Origin: Marchantia polymorpha subsp. ruderalis
Lineage: Eukaryota > Streptophyta > Marchantiopsida > Marchantiales > Marchantiaceae
NCBI GenBank assembly: GCA_037833965.1
Contig: AP031358.1
Location: 9,680,001 to 9,744,000 of the forward strand
Direction of reading: 5' to 3'
DNA length: 64,000 nucleotides
Every line of letters begins with the position of its first letter. Position 1 is the first letter of the stretch. The translations under genes and the position numbers were made by a program. Below, in pieces: positions 24,101 to 35,349 of this stretch. The notes beneath the pieces were generated by a model that worked only from the letters and a program-made list of their open reading frames with translations, searched no databases and was not told where the DNA came from.

Positions 24101-27100
24101 GCGGCCCTTGGAGTTAATGAGGAGGAATTTGAGCAGATGGACGCAGACGATGATGTGATTCACTTGGGAAGTGCTGATCCACCTGTACCTAGAATTGTCG
24201 GATGGGGAAAATTTATCGTGAGAAATCCAGATTATGTTCAAGTCGATCATCTACCACCTGCAATAAGAAACCAGATCCCGAATCGCCCAGATCCACAGAT
24301 TGCATGCAATCCAAATTTTCCCGCATGGTCTGATCGGCTTCAACCTCGATGGGTTAGCGATGTTGGTGTCTTAACGATACGCATGGTGTCTGAGATGTTT
24401 CCCATTAACACGATCATATCACTTAAACTCCTTCGAATTCTCGTAATTGCAAGGAAAAGTATTAGCGTATGTTCCCTGAACTCTTGTCCTCTGAACCTGT
24501 TGAAGTTAACTTGGATCAAATAGCTCTTCGTCTGTATGTCCTGAAGTCTCATTTGAAGTGAGTTCTCAGGCACCTCCTTGTCTGACGAATAAGACTCCTA
24601 AAATAAGACTTCAGCTCGGATACCTTTTCTACCCGCTTACAGAACATTGAAACTAGTCTCATTTTTCCAGTACTGGAATAGAACCCTTTGTGGTTAGTCC
24701 CTTGGAAACAAACCTCAGTCAGGATGAGTTATACACACAGCCAGAACTACCGACGGCAGACGAGAGAGCCCAAGGTCTTTGTCAAACAAGTTAGTTTTTT
24801 GATGCCAGTGACATCATGAAGAGCGGCGCTTGAAGTCAGAGACCAAGATTGCTGAGACCTGTCTCAATACGCAGGTTTTATGCAAGAGAGTGTTTTCATC
24901 ACTTCTTTCGCGCGCGGAGTGTATGATCATATCCGTACACTAGTTTTAGTACAAAGAGATTCAATGTCGTACACAAGCGTTTAGAGAGAGTAGAATGAGA
25001 AACGTTTCCACCTTTGGCTCGGAATCTCAAGCGATCTATGCAGTTACTTGCTCTTATCTTCAGATCTGGGGATTCTCATTATCATGAGCCCGAGTGTTCC
25101 ATTTGTGCAGAATCGTAAGCAGCTTTACAGATGCAGATTAAATATTCACTTGAAAAACAGTGGAATTTGCGTTTCAATTCGGAACACCAGAGACGAGGCC
25201 TGTCCATGCTGGGGCGTACAAATCGGCCAAAACCGATATGATAAACAAGGCCCAATTCTTTACAAGCGGGTGAGATTCTCTTCACAAACCTTGAGTTCCT
25301 TCCAGCCTTGTAGTGGCGTTTACTGATCTGCAACTCTCTCGTCAATCAGTTTCGGCGAGAGTAATCTCAGTCTGGTACTAGGAGGCATTCGAGGCTTTAT
25401 AAAATCTTACCCATACAGTCTAATCGGATTCTGGCACTTGCCTGAAACTGACATGACACATCAAAGTTGCATCACAAGGGCTTTTCAAAGAATGTCACAG
25501 GGCTGTCATCCACGAGACTTTGTGTGCATAGACTGAACATAACCATTCAGAATGAAACACGAGCTAAATTGGGAAAGAAATCCAATTCCGTAGATAAATT
25601 CTGGCTTTCACATTTTTTTGGGTATCTTCTACCATTTATGTTATGATCATTGCCCGAAGCCATATCATCACATGCGGGAATGCCGGAAAAGCCGAGGGGA
25701 TTGTTCCGAAACCCTTGAATAGCTTTAGGTTCATAATCCCTGGGAAAAGTCGTGAGAGGATTGTTTTGAAGCCAACTTCGGTTGGCGCCTCTCCTCCCCA
25801 CCTTGCCGCGCACCCGAGCATATCCTCTTTCTCTAATTCCATGAACTAAACAACTGAATTATTCGTAGAATCTGCTTGTTGGGTTGGGGCCAGGCTGTCA
25901 CAGCGATAGTATGTGATTTTATTCGTGGTACTCCCCAGCATCCGCCACCAAAATTGTCGGTTGAACATAAGAGCTTGTATTTGTAAGTGGTCGATCATTC
26001 TCGACTTTTATTTGATCATTAATTTTAGATAGAAAATTAGTGACAAGTTATCGCAGGCTGTTACTAATTACCTACGATCATATTAGATTATAGAAACACA
26101 GATATTATAACTGGTTATCTACATTTATTATACCTTGAAATATATATTTGCTTAATTGTCACTGATTTTCTGTCAGCCATTGATGGCTCTTATGATGCAA
26201 ACCCCTAGTGATTTGATGGTTTTTCTCACAAAACTGCCGTGATCACAGTTCGTTGATGTACCATCAAGGAACTAGGCCACCAAATCTTCCAGATATGGGC
26301 CAACAGTACCACTGTCAGATTAGCCCAGAGATGTTGCAGGACTTTGCTCGTGGAACAGGGCTTGACCTCGACTTGGTATATGCTGGCTGAAGTAAACCAG
26401 TCTTGCAAAGTCTTCAATGTTTTTAAATGAAGTTGGAAGTGATCATTTGAATAAAAATCAATAGAAAATATTTAAATGTATATATATTATATTATATTAT
26501 ATGACTCTAACATTTCGATACTATATAAAAAAAATGTGAAATTTATTGAAAAAAAAGACATAATTTCTATATATGTTACATTTTATACTCTGAGTAAAAG
26601 ACAAATTATTTAAAATTTTAAAACTTAAATAATAGTAATTTATAAACATATATATATTAAATATCTCAAATTATTAATATTTTCACCTCGTTTAATAACT
26701 CTCAGGTTCTTAGATACAACGAACTTTGGGCACATATTATATATCAGCTGATAACATTGTCGCAAGCGGTGTTATTATTGGAAACTCAAATGAACTACAA
26801 CACCCTTCAAGCGAATTTCTCTGAAATCCAGTAATATTCCGAGTTATTTGACGAATTTGAATTATCTGAAAATTTTCAACTGATTTGAAATTGTCCTTAA
26901 TTGCTGTATTTTACCAGTTTCATTCCTAAAACTCAAGTAAAGCAAAATTATCATGAAAAACATTTCAACCCAGTTTATATATGAATGAGAATTTGTCACT
27001 TACTTTCTAGTTATAAACTGGACTGGGTTACTAAACTTTAAATCGATGCGTTCACCATAATATACAGAAATTATAACATGCTTATCCAATTCATTTAATT

Positions 27101-28031
27101 ATTGAAATTAAGGTGGCTCATGTATGAAGTAAATGGTATGATATGTATATAATTCCTCAAATATTCTTGTTTTTAATTTTGTCCAGGGATTACATGGACA
27201 GCATCGGAGAAATAAACAGTTACCACGAATTCCCGCTAGAATCGCGGCTGGAATGGTCTCTCATAGCGGAAGAACTAGGAATGATGCCAATAGTAAGTCC
27301 AATCCTCTAAGTCCACTAAGTTTTGATCTGGCAATCTTCACTGCACAAATCTAAAGAGGTTTTCAAGTCCTTCCGAATGCATGAATGTGATAAAGTGAGA
27401 CAATATAGAAGGGCTGGTTCTATATGACTTTTTTGGCTGCGAAATGCAAGAAAGTATTATCCCAAATTTCTAGTGCAAGGAAGAGGATATGTTTCAGTTA
27501 GTTTAAATTGAACATTAGCCAGAGCTGGATCAGTAGATCAAAAAAGTACTCTTCATCTCAAAGGATAAGTTGCTAAGTATCCATTTTTTTCAGATACGAT
27601 TTTTTCTATTTATCTAAGTCTTTTGGATCAAAAGGAATCATTCTTTTGTTCATTAGTATTCTGTACGTTTCTGAAACTTTTGAAGAACCTGGTTTGAAAA
27701 ATGTGAAACTTCTCGTGAAAATGCTTAAGCGAATTCGAAACATCTTATACTACACGTTTGAATGTAATTCATTTCGATCAAATTTAACGACGAGAATTCG
27801 TGGCTTTTTTACTGTGGGCAGTTCACTCAAATAATGGATTGGTATGTACAAAGACACGCGATAGAGAGGGGCCGTTTGGAGTACAGAAGACAGTTTGATG
27901 CGGAGCGAGAGCATACAGTGTTACTCTCAGCTGAACGAATATATTATGAGTTATGCTACGATGATCGCTATCCGCGAACACTACTGCCCCCTCCGCCTGC
28001 TCCGGGAGAACAGCCTACAACGGGCATATAA
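21155..28031 (+). CDS. Large RGG/Gly-rich protein with three ~70-aa modules
   Basis: The first exon runs from ATG 21155 to a probable donor TGG|GTTAGC after 24352 (1,066 codons, phase 0); the frame itself stays open to 24523. Two further exons join each other in phase: 27187-27292 (after TGTCCAG, donor ATA|GTAAGT) and 27822-28031 (after GGGCAG), ending in EQPTTGI. A linking exon between 24.4 and 27.2 kb is needed, because the first 3' exon requires phase 2. Residues ~163-236, 264-332 and 387-456 are three diverged copies of one module: a helix (FIKELREAL / YVKNLRATM / YICLLKRGL), a D..G. turn, an acidic strand, then an 'AG(I/V)PL' segment. Residues ~720-970 are RGG and poly-Gly with acidic insertions, typical of nucleic-acid-binding or phase-separating proteins. 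No catalytic domain was seen. Its base composition is much richer in G+C than its flanks. The function is unknown; RNA or chromatin association is inferred from the RGG region only. Confidence 0.6.
24353..27186. other. Intron(s) of the large RGG gene, AT-rich
   Basis: This stretch is presumed intronic between the first and the recognised 3' exons. It contains one orphan coding-like ORF (26256-26390) and overlapping frames at 25547-25849 that look like chance. About 26,420-27,180 is extremely AT-rich. Confidence 0.4.
26256..26390 (+). CDS. Orphan coding-like exon, 44 aa
   Basis: An ATG frame of 44 codons reads as real protein (NLPDMGQQYHCQISPEMLQD, then FARGTGLDLDLVYAG). It follows a GATCACAG acceptor-like site, and a possible donor TTG|GTATAT precedes the stop. 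It lies inside the presumed intron of the large RGG gene on the same strand. With the splice sites I can see, its phases (1-nt start, phase-0 end) do not fit the neighbouring exons. It may be an alternative exon, a separate small gene or a captured fragment. Confidence 0.3.
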   Translation: MYHQGTRPPNLPDMGQQYHCQISPEMLQDFARGTGLDLDLVYAG

Positions 28032-30110
28032 AAATCCGAAGCGGCCCGAGGTATAAATTCTGGCCGATCCAAACCCTCATCATGTTCTACCTCTCCAGAA
28101 ATCCCATCTTTATGCAGACGGTAGTCAGCATCTTTTGTCACTTGCTGACAGCATTCCGAACCTACTGCACATACTGCTTGATCTGAATCCTCCTAATCTT
28201 CAGTGAAGGTGGTGCTACTTGATTTTGTGAACAGGTATGAGCCAAACACCCTAACTGTTTCTACTCAAGCTATGGAGTTACATGCAATTTCTTGCATCCA
28301 TTCATTCTAGTAATCTTTCGTGCACAATGAATATCACATCACTGCCATCATTTGTAACTGTTCAGATACTCAATTGCAGTCGCTAACTTTGATGGCTTTA
28401 TGTTCGGAGATTCCGCAGCTACATAAAGGTCTGTTGGTTGTCTTTTTCTGCTCATTGTTCGTGAGCCACTGGAAGAAGCAGCACAATACAGTCCGAGCAA
28501 GTTGCTTTCCTTCATCCGATCCATTCTCAGTCTTTGCAGCTAATGTTCTGACTATAAGATTCACCGAGCAGTTTTTGCATATCGAAGGAATACCTGATGA
28601 GCTCAAACTCCCCGAGATTTCACCTCAGGCCACCGAGCTGGCTTCCACATCGAGGAAACCTTGGTTGTTTTCTACTTCCTGGGAGCTTCAGGCTACGCCT
28701 CGATGAAATAGGTACATCTCTTCACGGACTAGGAACTACAAAACAGACTAAATATCTTCATCTGTTCGATTACCTCACTTGACCTGCTTCAGTAACAATT
28801 CTAGCTGTAGGCAGGCAGACCTTTTAGATTCTCTATCGTAGACTGTTTTTGACCTGTTTTTGCATAATAACTCTAAAGCACTTGAGATTCCTTAAAGATA
28901 AGTCTGATTTATTCAGGGTCATGGATAAAGATAACAACGTTGATCAAAACTCGAAGTCAAACTTTGTTGGTTTAACAAAGTTTGGAATACTGACACATTC
29001 GCAATTAAATAATCAGATAAAACGTACTAACGAATTGCATAGCTGTTGTCATAGGTCATAATAATTATGAAATTTGGTCAGATATAAGATTCTGAGTGTA
29101 AGAAATGGTTATCACAAGCCTGCTTTCAATACACCGAATTTTACTTTATGTTGGCAGTTTAGTTCCCAATAGCATTAGATAACGAAATGTATATAATTAA
29201 AATAGAACTCCAAAAATGAGCATCTGACTTTTGAGAAAATACATTTCAGTAAATAATGCCAGGAAAATTTCAGAAGTCTGACATTAGTTTAGTAAAAGAA
29301 TAGAAAGTTTCTCGAATTTGAATTTTATTTTCATTTAAAATAGAACTTAAACAGAAATCTTCGATACTTAGGTTTAGTTCCAAAAAACTTGATATTTCAC
29401 ATTAAAAATCCTTCATTTAGATCACAAAACAAGGTTAAGTAATTGAGTCAATAAAACAATAAACATATAATAGGTTTCTCTTTATATGAAATGTACAGCT
29501 ACTTGATATTTTACATTTATTTACAAAATCAAATATTATTCATAATTTTCAAACAAACGAAGTTGTTCTTTGCTATGATATAAATATTATCTGACATTTT
29601 TCACTTCATTTTCACACTTTCATTTTCTTATAATTGATTTGAAAGACTAAGATGAAAGGTTCTTTCAATAAAACTTGATTCTGATATCTAACAAGTGTAT
29701 TGATATTCAGTAATGCTCACAACTGAAAATATATTGGCCTATGAATAATAAATCGTATTAAGATGATATTTTGAGATACCATAATGTTTGGGAACAAATA
29801 TGCCTAGTATTCTACAAAATATTTTAAGCTTTAATAGTTTATCCAATTATTGGTAAATAATTGGGTAAACTAATACCCGTTTTATTCTTTCTTATTTGAA
29901 ATAAATATCAAATTTTAAAAATATTTAAATCATGAAAAATTTGTTGTCTTTGAAATGATAAAAAAATACAGCTTTTAGAAAAGATGTGAATAATCTTTAA
30001 ATACTTGTTATTGATTCAAATTTTGGTATTAAAGTTAGAATAAACAAAACCAAAGTTTTAGAATAAATTTATCATTTTGATAAATTATTTTTTTCCATAT
30101 ATTTATTGCT
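28032..30110. other. 3' flank of the large RGG gene, then AT-rich DNA
   Basis: Frames at 28,320-28,782 contain short coding-like stretches (for example GIPDELKLPEISPQATELAS) but change frame without a clean intron. From 28,850 to 30,110 the DNA is very AT-rich with no supported gene. Confidence 0.4.
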
Positions 30111-30167
30111 GTGCAAATATGCATCGTTATATAATTTACATCGCTGGCATTCTATACTCACGCACAC
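30111..30167. repeat. Diverged ~57-bp direct repeat, copy 1
   Basis: It begins GTGCAAATATGCATCGTTAT and recurs, diverged, at 30468-30527 (GTGCGAATATGTATCGTCAT...). The period of ~357 bases spans the repeat unit described next. Confidence 0.6.
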
Positions 30168-30192
30168 AAAAGCGTATATACACAAATGTATC

Positions 30193-30470
30193 ACAACTCG
30201 AGAATTTAATAGTGTAAACACCACCGTTTTATTATACAAACATCACACAAAATCAAACTTAACCCAATTCACAACTTAGAGATTCCAGACCATTGATAAC
30301 GGAACACCATAGCCCGCCCACTGAAAGCTAGTCCCAACGCTAAAAGTCTCAACTCAAATAATTGAACGTTCTTCGAGTTTTGCTGACTATATACTCTCTG
30401 ACGAGAATGAACCCTAACCATAGTACAAAACTAAATATAGACAGCACGTGTGAACATGACAATTGTCGTG
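30193..30470. repeat. Dispersed repeat unit, unsplit copy
   Basis: The landmarks run in the order TTTAATAGTGTAAACACC, then AATCAAACTTAACCCAATTC, then CACTGAAAGCTAGTCCC, then ACACGTGTGAACATGACA-like sequence. The same order appears, diverged, in two halves at 33222-33333 and 38757-38905. It could be an LTR or part of a satellite-like repeat. No coding capacity was found. Confidence 0.6.
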
Positions 30471-30527
30471 CGAATATGTATCGTCATATAATGTACATTG
30501 CTAGCATACCATATTCACCGTCACACA
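30468..30527. repeat. Diverged ~60-bp direct repeat, copy 2
   Basis: This is the second copy of the element at 30111-30167, in the same orientation. It bounds the right side of the unsplit repeat unit. Confidence 0.6.
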
Positions 30528-33221
30528 CACATAGGAAACGAGAGCGTACTGCAACCTACGAGCTGACTCTCACTCATGTTCACGTCAGATGGCTTTGCGA
30601 TAGCTCATCATGTTTTTAGAAGACTATGATTAGTATTCATACTCATAGCCCAAACACCCACTCACACAATCACTCAATGTATCATTCTATTTCACACACA
30701 TATCGACATTCTAAAGTACTGAAAATCATCACTCTTTCATATAAAAAACAAATCTCTACACATGAACTCTCCAAATTTGTTTCGGAAGTTATTCTCTACC
30801 TCTCTATATATATTATTTAAGAATTTACTATAATAACAAATGGTAGTTTCTATCTATATTACTTTTACAAAGATATCTTTCAAGGGATAATCTACAACAT
30901 GCTGACAACTCGATTCTGCTTCAGCAAATATGTGGACAAGAATACAATATCATGAATATGTCGCCTGATTTTAGATTAGGTCCTTGGTCCTATTGGCTAC
31001 CTCAGACCTACTCTGATAGGCTCCACACGTGCTCGCTACCATAGATATCCTCTATAGTCTCCATAACAACCTCTATAGACGCATCTTCTCCTTGCTCCTT
31101 CTAGAAAAAAATATTGCAATACTTTTCAACGAGCCTCAACCAGAAACTTCTAGGCGCATTAAGCTCTACTGAAGCTTCAAGATTGCATTCAAAATATTTT
31201 TCATACTAGAGTCTGAAGTCTAAACCCTCACCGGCACGCAAAATTCTCCTCCCTAAGGACCAGACCTGATCAAGTGCCGATCTTTCTACACTTCCAACAA
31301 GCAAACGTTCTCTGATTTTACGGTTCACATGTGACAAACCACAACAATTCTTGCCTCTAGCATATCAATCCCACTTACACGGTTGGATCAAGATCAACTC
31401 TCTACGCTCCGCAGAATTTCAAATACCAGACTCTTTAGACCTTTAAACTCCAAACTCATATATACCAAGTACGCTTTCATCTTACGCACATTCTCATAGG
31501 GGAGTCTCCTCTGAAATATGAGCCGAGTTTAATGTGATCTCTCCTGTTCACAAACTTCACTTTTATTTTGAGAAGTCAGCAAACCTTAAGCTTGTTGTCA
31601 TCTCTCAGAAGTGAGAAAGAACTAGAGGTTGAGAAGCTTCAATTCAAAATTCTCCACTTCTGTACAACAAAACTTTCAAATCATTTTTCTGAGGTTCTGC
31701 GAACTACAGAAGAACAAGATCGACAGAAGTATTCATAAACGAAGCCAAATCTTTGACATATACTACCAGCTAGGCCCATTGATGGAGGGATGAGGTTACT
31801 CTCGTCAGTTTATATACTGAACACTGTTCCGAACCATGCAAAACAAAAAGCTCTCGACCTACTTCCTTCCCGTACTTAGAGAGGGTGATTAGAGTTCAGA
31901 TCAAAGTACCCTACAGACTTGGATAAAAGAAAATAGCAGTTGTAAATAACTTCTTCTCAGGTTTCCTATTCAAACAGATAGTCACCCATCTTCTCCTCAA
32001 CAGTATTGCATTCTCCACCTGTCATTGGGTGCTCGTATATACCAATCACCAAAGCGCTATTTGTCTGCTTGATTGTCATTCCTGTTTGTTGCTTCTTTAG
32101 TAGTTTTCAGCTTTAGTATTTTGTAGCCAATTGCTCATTCTTGTCACATGCTAGAAAGGATTCAATTTAAAAGGTTTTGTTCTTCAGTGTGTCTTTGATT
32201 TCCAAGATTTCTCCAGACAGTGGAGCCATTACATCATTGACGGCCTTCCATCCTTACGGGTTACACCAACATTTGAGCTTCTGCATGTACCTGTACTATA
32301 TGGGAAGAAATAGCACGATTCAGCTTGAATACACAGACTCCAAAAAATCTTTACTTCAAGTAGCCAGGAAACCCCCAGCACTGCCCGCGGTTTCCAAATT
32401 CAATGCAACAAGTGGGCAGTGATATTACGACTCCTCCTTGGAAAATTCCCTAAGCGCACCACGTTCATGGAGCAAGGATCTTCCATACCGATAAAACTCA
32501 AAACTTGAATGTGCAGCGAAGGCACAATGTTATACATACTGGCCTGCGTAATATTAGCATTTCGTACTCTCGCATTTAACTTGCAGATGTTGCTGCAAAG
32601 CTTCACCTTCAATCTGCCACCATAAATTACATCTAACTCCATCTCTCTATCTTTCTCTTCCTCGTCACAGCAACAACATCCCTTTCCCTTGCGACTGATC
32701 AAACTTCTTTCCTGCAGCCCCTTTTATCACCAACTTAACAATTTGTCCACCTATAGTAAATGAAGCATGCGCTGATACAGCGCTACAAAACAAACACGAA
32801 CTCGGTTTTTATCATGCAAACTAAGCTTGGAAGTGAAAACTATCGTGCACTTACCAGCAATAACCCCAATTGCTTCCAAAATCTGGCCCGCTACAAGACG
32901 ACTTCCAAGAGTAGTCTCTATTCATTCACATATTTGGACCGATCTACAAAAATTGAATTTTGATTAATTGCTCTCTTGATTTTGGCTTCCTCCAAACTTA
33001 ATTTCTGTTAACACTAACAGCAGCCTTCTACCGACGTTCCAAATCTGATTATCACCTCTGCATCCTATAAACCTCATGATACTCCCTTCGAAATACAATT
33101 CAACCTCCTCAATTCTATGTATCTCCTACCGAATTGATACAAATTGCAACTTTAAGAAAACCGTGGAACACTGAAACCAGCACAACCAGAAATTGCCAAA
33201 TGGAAAAAATCCAGTGAAGAT
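30528..33221. other. Repeat-derived AT-rich DNA, no intact gene
   Basis: No open frame of convincing protein was found. Around 32,005-32,060 the minus strand reads ACAGGTGGAGAATGCAATAC, which is reminiscent of the purine-rich tract before a Ty1/copia LTR, but no LTR pair or pol motifs could be shown. Degenerate retrotransposon origin is a guess. Confidence 0.3.
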
Positions 33222-33333
33222 GAGTTATTCGAGTGAATTCAATAGTGTAAACCCCATTGGTTTAGAACAAAAATATCATAAAAAATCAAGCCAAGCTCAC
33301 TTCACAATTCCGGAATTTCATGCCAATGTTATT
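33222..33333. repeat. Left half of the split repeat unit
   Basis: It aligns with 30193-30300 (TTCAATAGTGTAAACCCC; AATCAAGCCAAGCTCACTTC; CCAATGTTAT) and then stops abruptly where the inverted-repeat-bounded segment begins. The matching right half resumes near 38757. Confidence 0.6.
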
Positions 33334-33383
33334 TGTGAGCACAAAAATAACACACAACGTACAACATAACCAATGCTCATGTT

Positions 33384-33491
33384 AGTTGGTTATGTTGTAC
33401 GTTAATGCTCATGCATTTTTGTGCTCACATTACGAGCCTTAGCTATCTAACCTTATCGAGATCCATCTGTATGAGTAGACGTCCAACAAAG
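33384..33491 (+). repeat. 108-bp terminal-type inverted repeat, left copy
   Basis: It starts AGTTGGTTATGTTGTACGTT and ends GACGTCCAACAAAG. The reverse complement of 38623-38730 is identical over all 108 bases by direct reading. Perfect identity suggests a recent origin or gene conversion, unlike the diverged repeat outside it. Confidence 0.9.
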
Positions 33492-33919
33492 ACTTGTTCT
33501 TTGGCTTCATGTGCATGACAAGTCTTGTAGCTCATAAATGTCACATAAACATTCACATGTCGGAAGATTGCGCACGTAGGTGACGTTGTCGTAGTCGCTA
33601 ATTGGCAACGAATGTGCATTTGGGTAATTACGGTCTGAAATTTACTTCAGTTAATCACATGCCTACTTTCACGTCATGACATTGTAGACTTGTTCTGACG
33701 GACTGCAATTCTGACAGCCAAGAAAGGCGACCGTATTCTTTATTTACTGGATATCAAAACATTCACCTCATCTTCGGTCGGTGCAGCCAACAGTATTATT
33801 TATCTAGTAGTTTGCAGTCCCAGCTTTTATGAGTGCATAATGTCTGGATCACACAATGTTGGTTTTACGGCTAAGAAGAGTTTTCATTTTGAATAAAGTC
33901 TGGATCCAATTAGCGATAA

Positions 33920-35349
33920 TTAATTCTTGTAAAACTCTAGGAGTGACATATGACATGTTTTTGCAACAAGTTCAACTCTTTTAAATCCCGCATCAGCTGC
34001 AAGTCTCTTGAACTGGGACAGTGTACGTTCCCTTCCACTTGGAGTGCATGCCATCAAGATCATATCCATGTACAAGGAGATCTTTGTTGCAGGGGATGGA
34101 TCTGAGTTGTCTGACAGCAGTGCGTCGAGGTTGATGACTTTGCCATGAGGAGGTAAAGCTCTCCAGACGTTTTTCAGTATCTTGACACATCGTTCATCAT
34201 CCCAATCATGCAAAATCCACTGTCCTCATCCCACAAAGAAAGATGAAATTAGATCGCCCGACCATGCAATCCAGAATCACCCTGACAACCAAATTCCTCT
34301 AAAATTACGTCTTGCATTCGAGGGTTTGCAATACCACACAAAAATAGAGAGAGAAAAACGTGACAACACATTCTTTGCAATCAGAACTTCTACTCGGGAA
34401 AAAATACATCTTCTTGGCAAGAGCAAGATATAGACCTTCATGAATACAGCATCGGCTTCAGGCACACTGGCAAAGAAGTCTCCACCAACGTGTTCCAAAT
34501 CTGCAACACATATCGAAAGGCCAGAATGTAGAGAAAGCTGAGTTAGAAATAGAGCTGTAGATAACAGTGCATACTATATGTCTGCAGTATGTAATGAGGG
34601 AGGAAGGGAGAGACAACCGTACTTGGCACTTGCAGCCCGTTGGCTACAACATGTGGTTGGTCGAAATTGATTCCGCGTAAATTCGGGTACTTCGGCAGGA
34701 TCATGGCCAAAGTAGCACCCAACCCACCGCCCACATCTACTAATGAGGTCAAGGTCTCAAAGCCTCTGTAATTCTTCAGTAACGCAGACATCTTTATGTT
34801 GGAATGATCATGCATGGCTTTGTTAAACAGCTTGTCAAGCTTAGCATCTGTTGCAATATACTCAAACAAGTTCATCCCATGATCAAGCGTATGAGGCTCC
34901 ACATTCACATCCATAACTGGCAAGTGAAGGTTTTGATAGGATGCTAGAAAAACAGGATCAATGGCCACACTAAGAAATGGAGCTAGGGAAACTCCATCTT
35001 CGTTATCAGTGAAGTACTTGAGTGTGGAAGTGGGTCCATAACTTCTTTGAGCAGAGTCAGAGTCTTTGGCATCCTTCGATACAATCTCCGTCACGACATT
35101 GTGCGATGCCAAAATTCTCAAGATGCGATCCAAATTTTTGGGATCTGCACAGCAGTTCGAGACCTTGGCAATGGACGTCGCAATCTCTTCAGCTGTGAGC
35201 TCAGCTCCAGGACCTGCGTCCACCAAGATTTTTGGTACACCTAAATTTATAGCAGCTTTCAAACTGAATGGGAGGGTAACCATCACAGACATCTGCAAAG
35301 CTTGCAGCATCCCAGCTTCGTCCTCTCCAATGTTTTGCTGTGGACTCAT
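33920..35349 (-). CDS. Caffeate/flavonoid-type O-methyltransferase, 3 exons
   Basis: This is a class II plant SAM-dependent O-methyltransferase. The exons are 35349-34623, 34500-34436 and 34219-33920. Splices are CCAA|GTACGG with TTGCAG, then ATGAAG|GTCTAT with GGACAG, in phases 1 and 0. They give 363 residues, the usual family length. The N-terminal helical dimerisation domain (~1-110) is followed by a Rossmann fold with SAM motif LVDVGGGLG at ~203-211 and GINFDQPHVV at ~227-236. The catalytic-base His is in ILHDWDDE (His268). In COMT the next catalytic position is Glu (AECILP); here it is Asp296 (NLDALL). The third position, Glu328, is kept (SGRERT). The substrate cannot be told from sequence; a phenolic hydroxyl is expected. 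The gene lies inside the 5.4-kb inverted-repeat-bounded segment and shows no disabling change. Confidence 0.9.

Noticed and set aside
22725..24250. Several 100-200-codon minus-strand ORFs under the RGG gene
   Set aside because: They are antisense shadows of a Gly/Arg-rich coding region. Their Pro/Ser/Leu repeats mirror the sense codons.
32005..32060. Copia-like purine tract GGTGGAGAATGCAATAC
   Set aside because: There is no matching LTR pair, primer-binding site or pol motif. The resemblance is too short to call an element.
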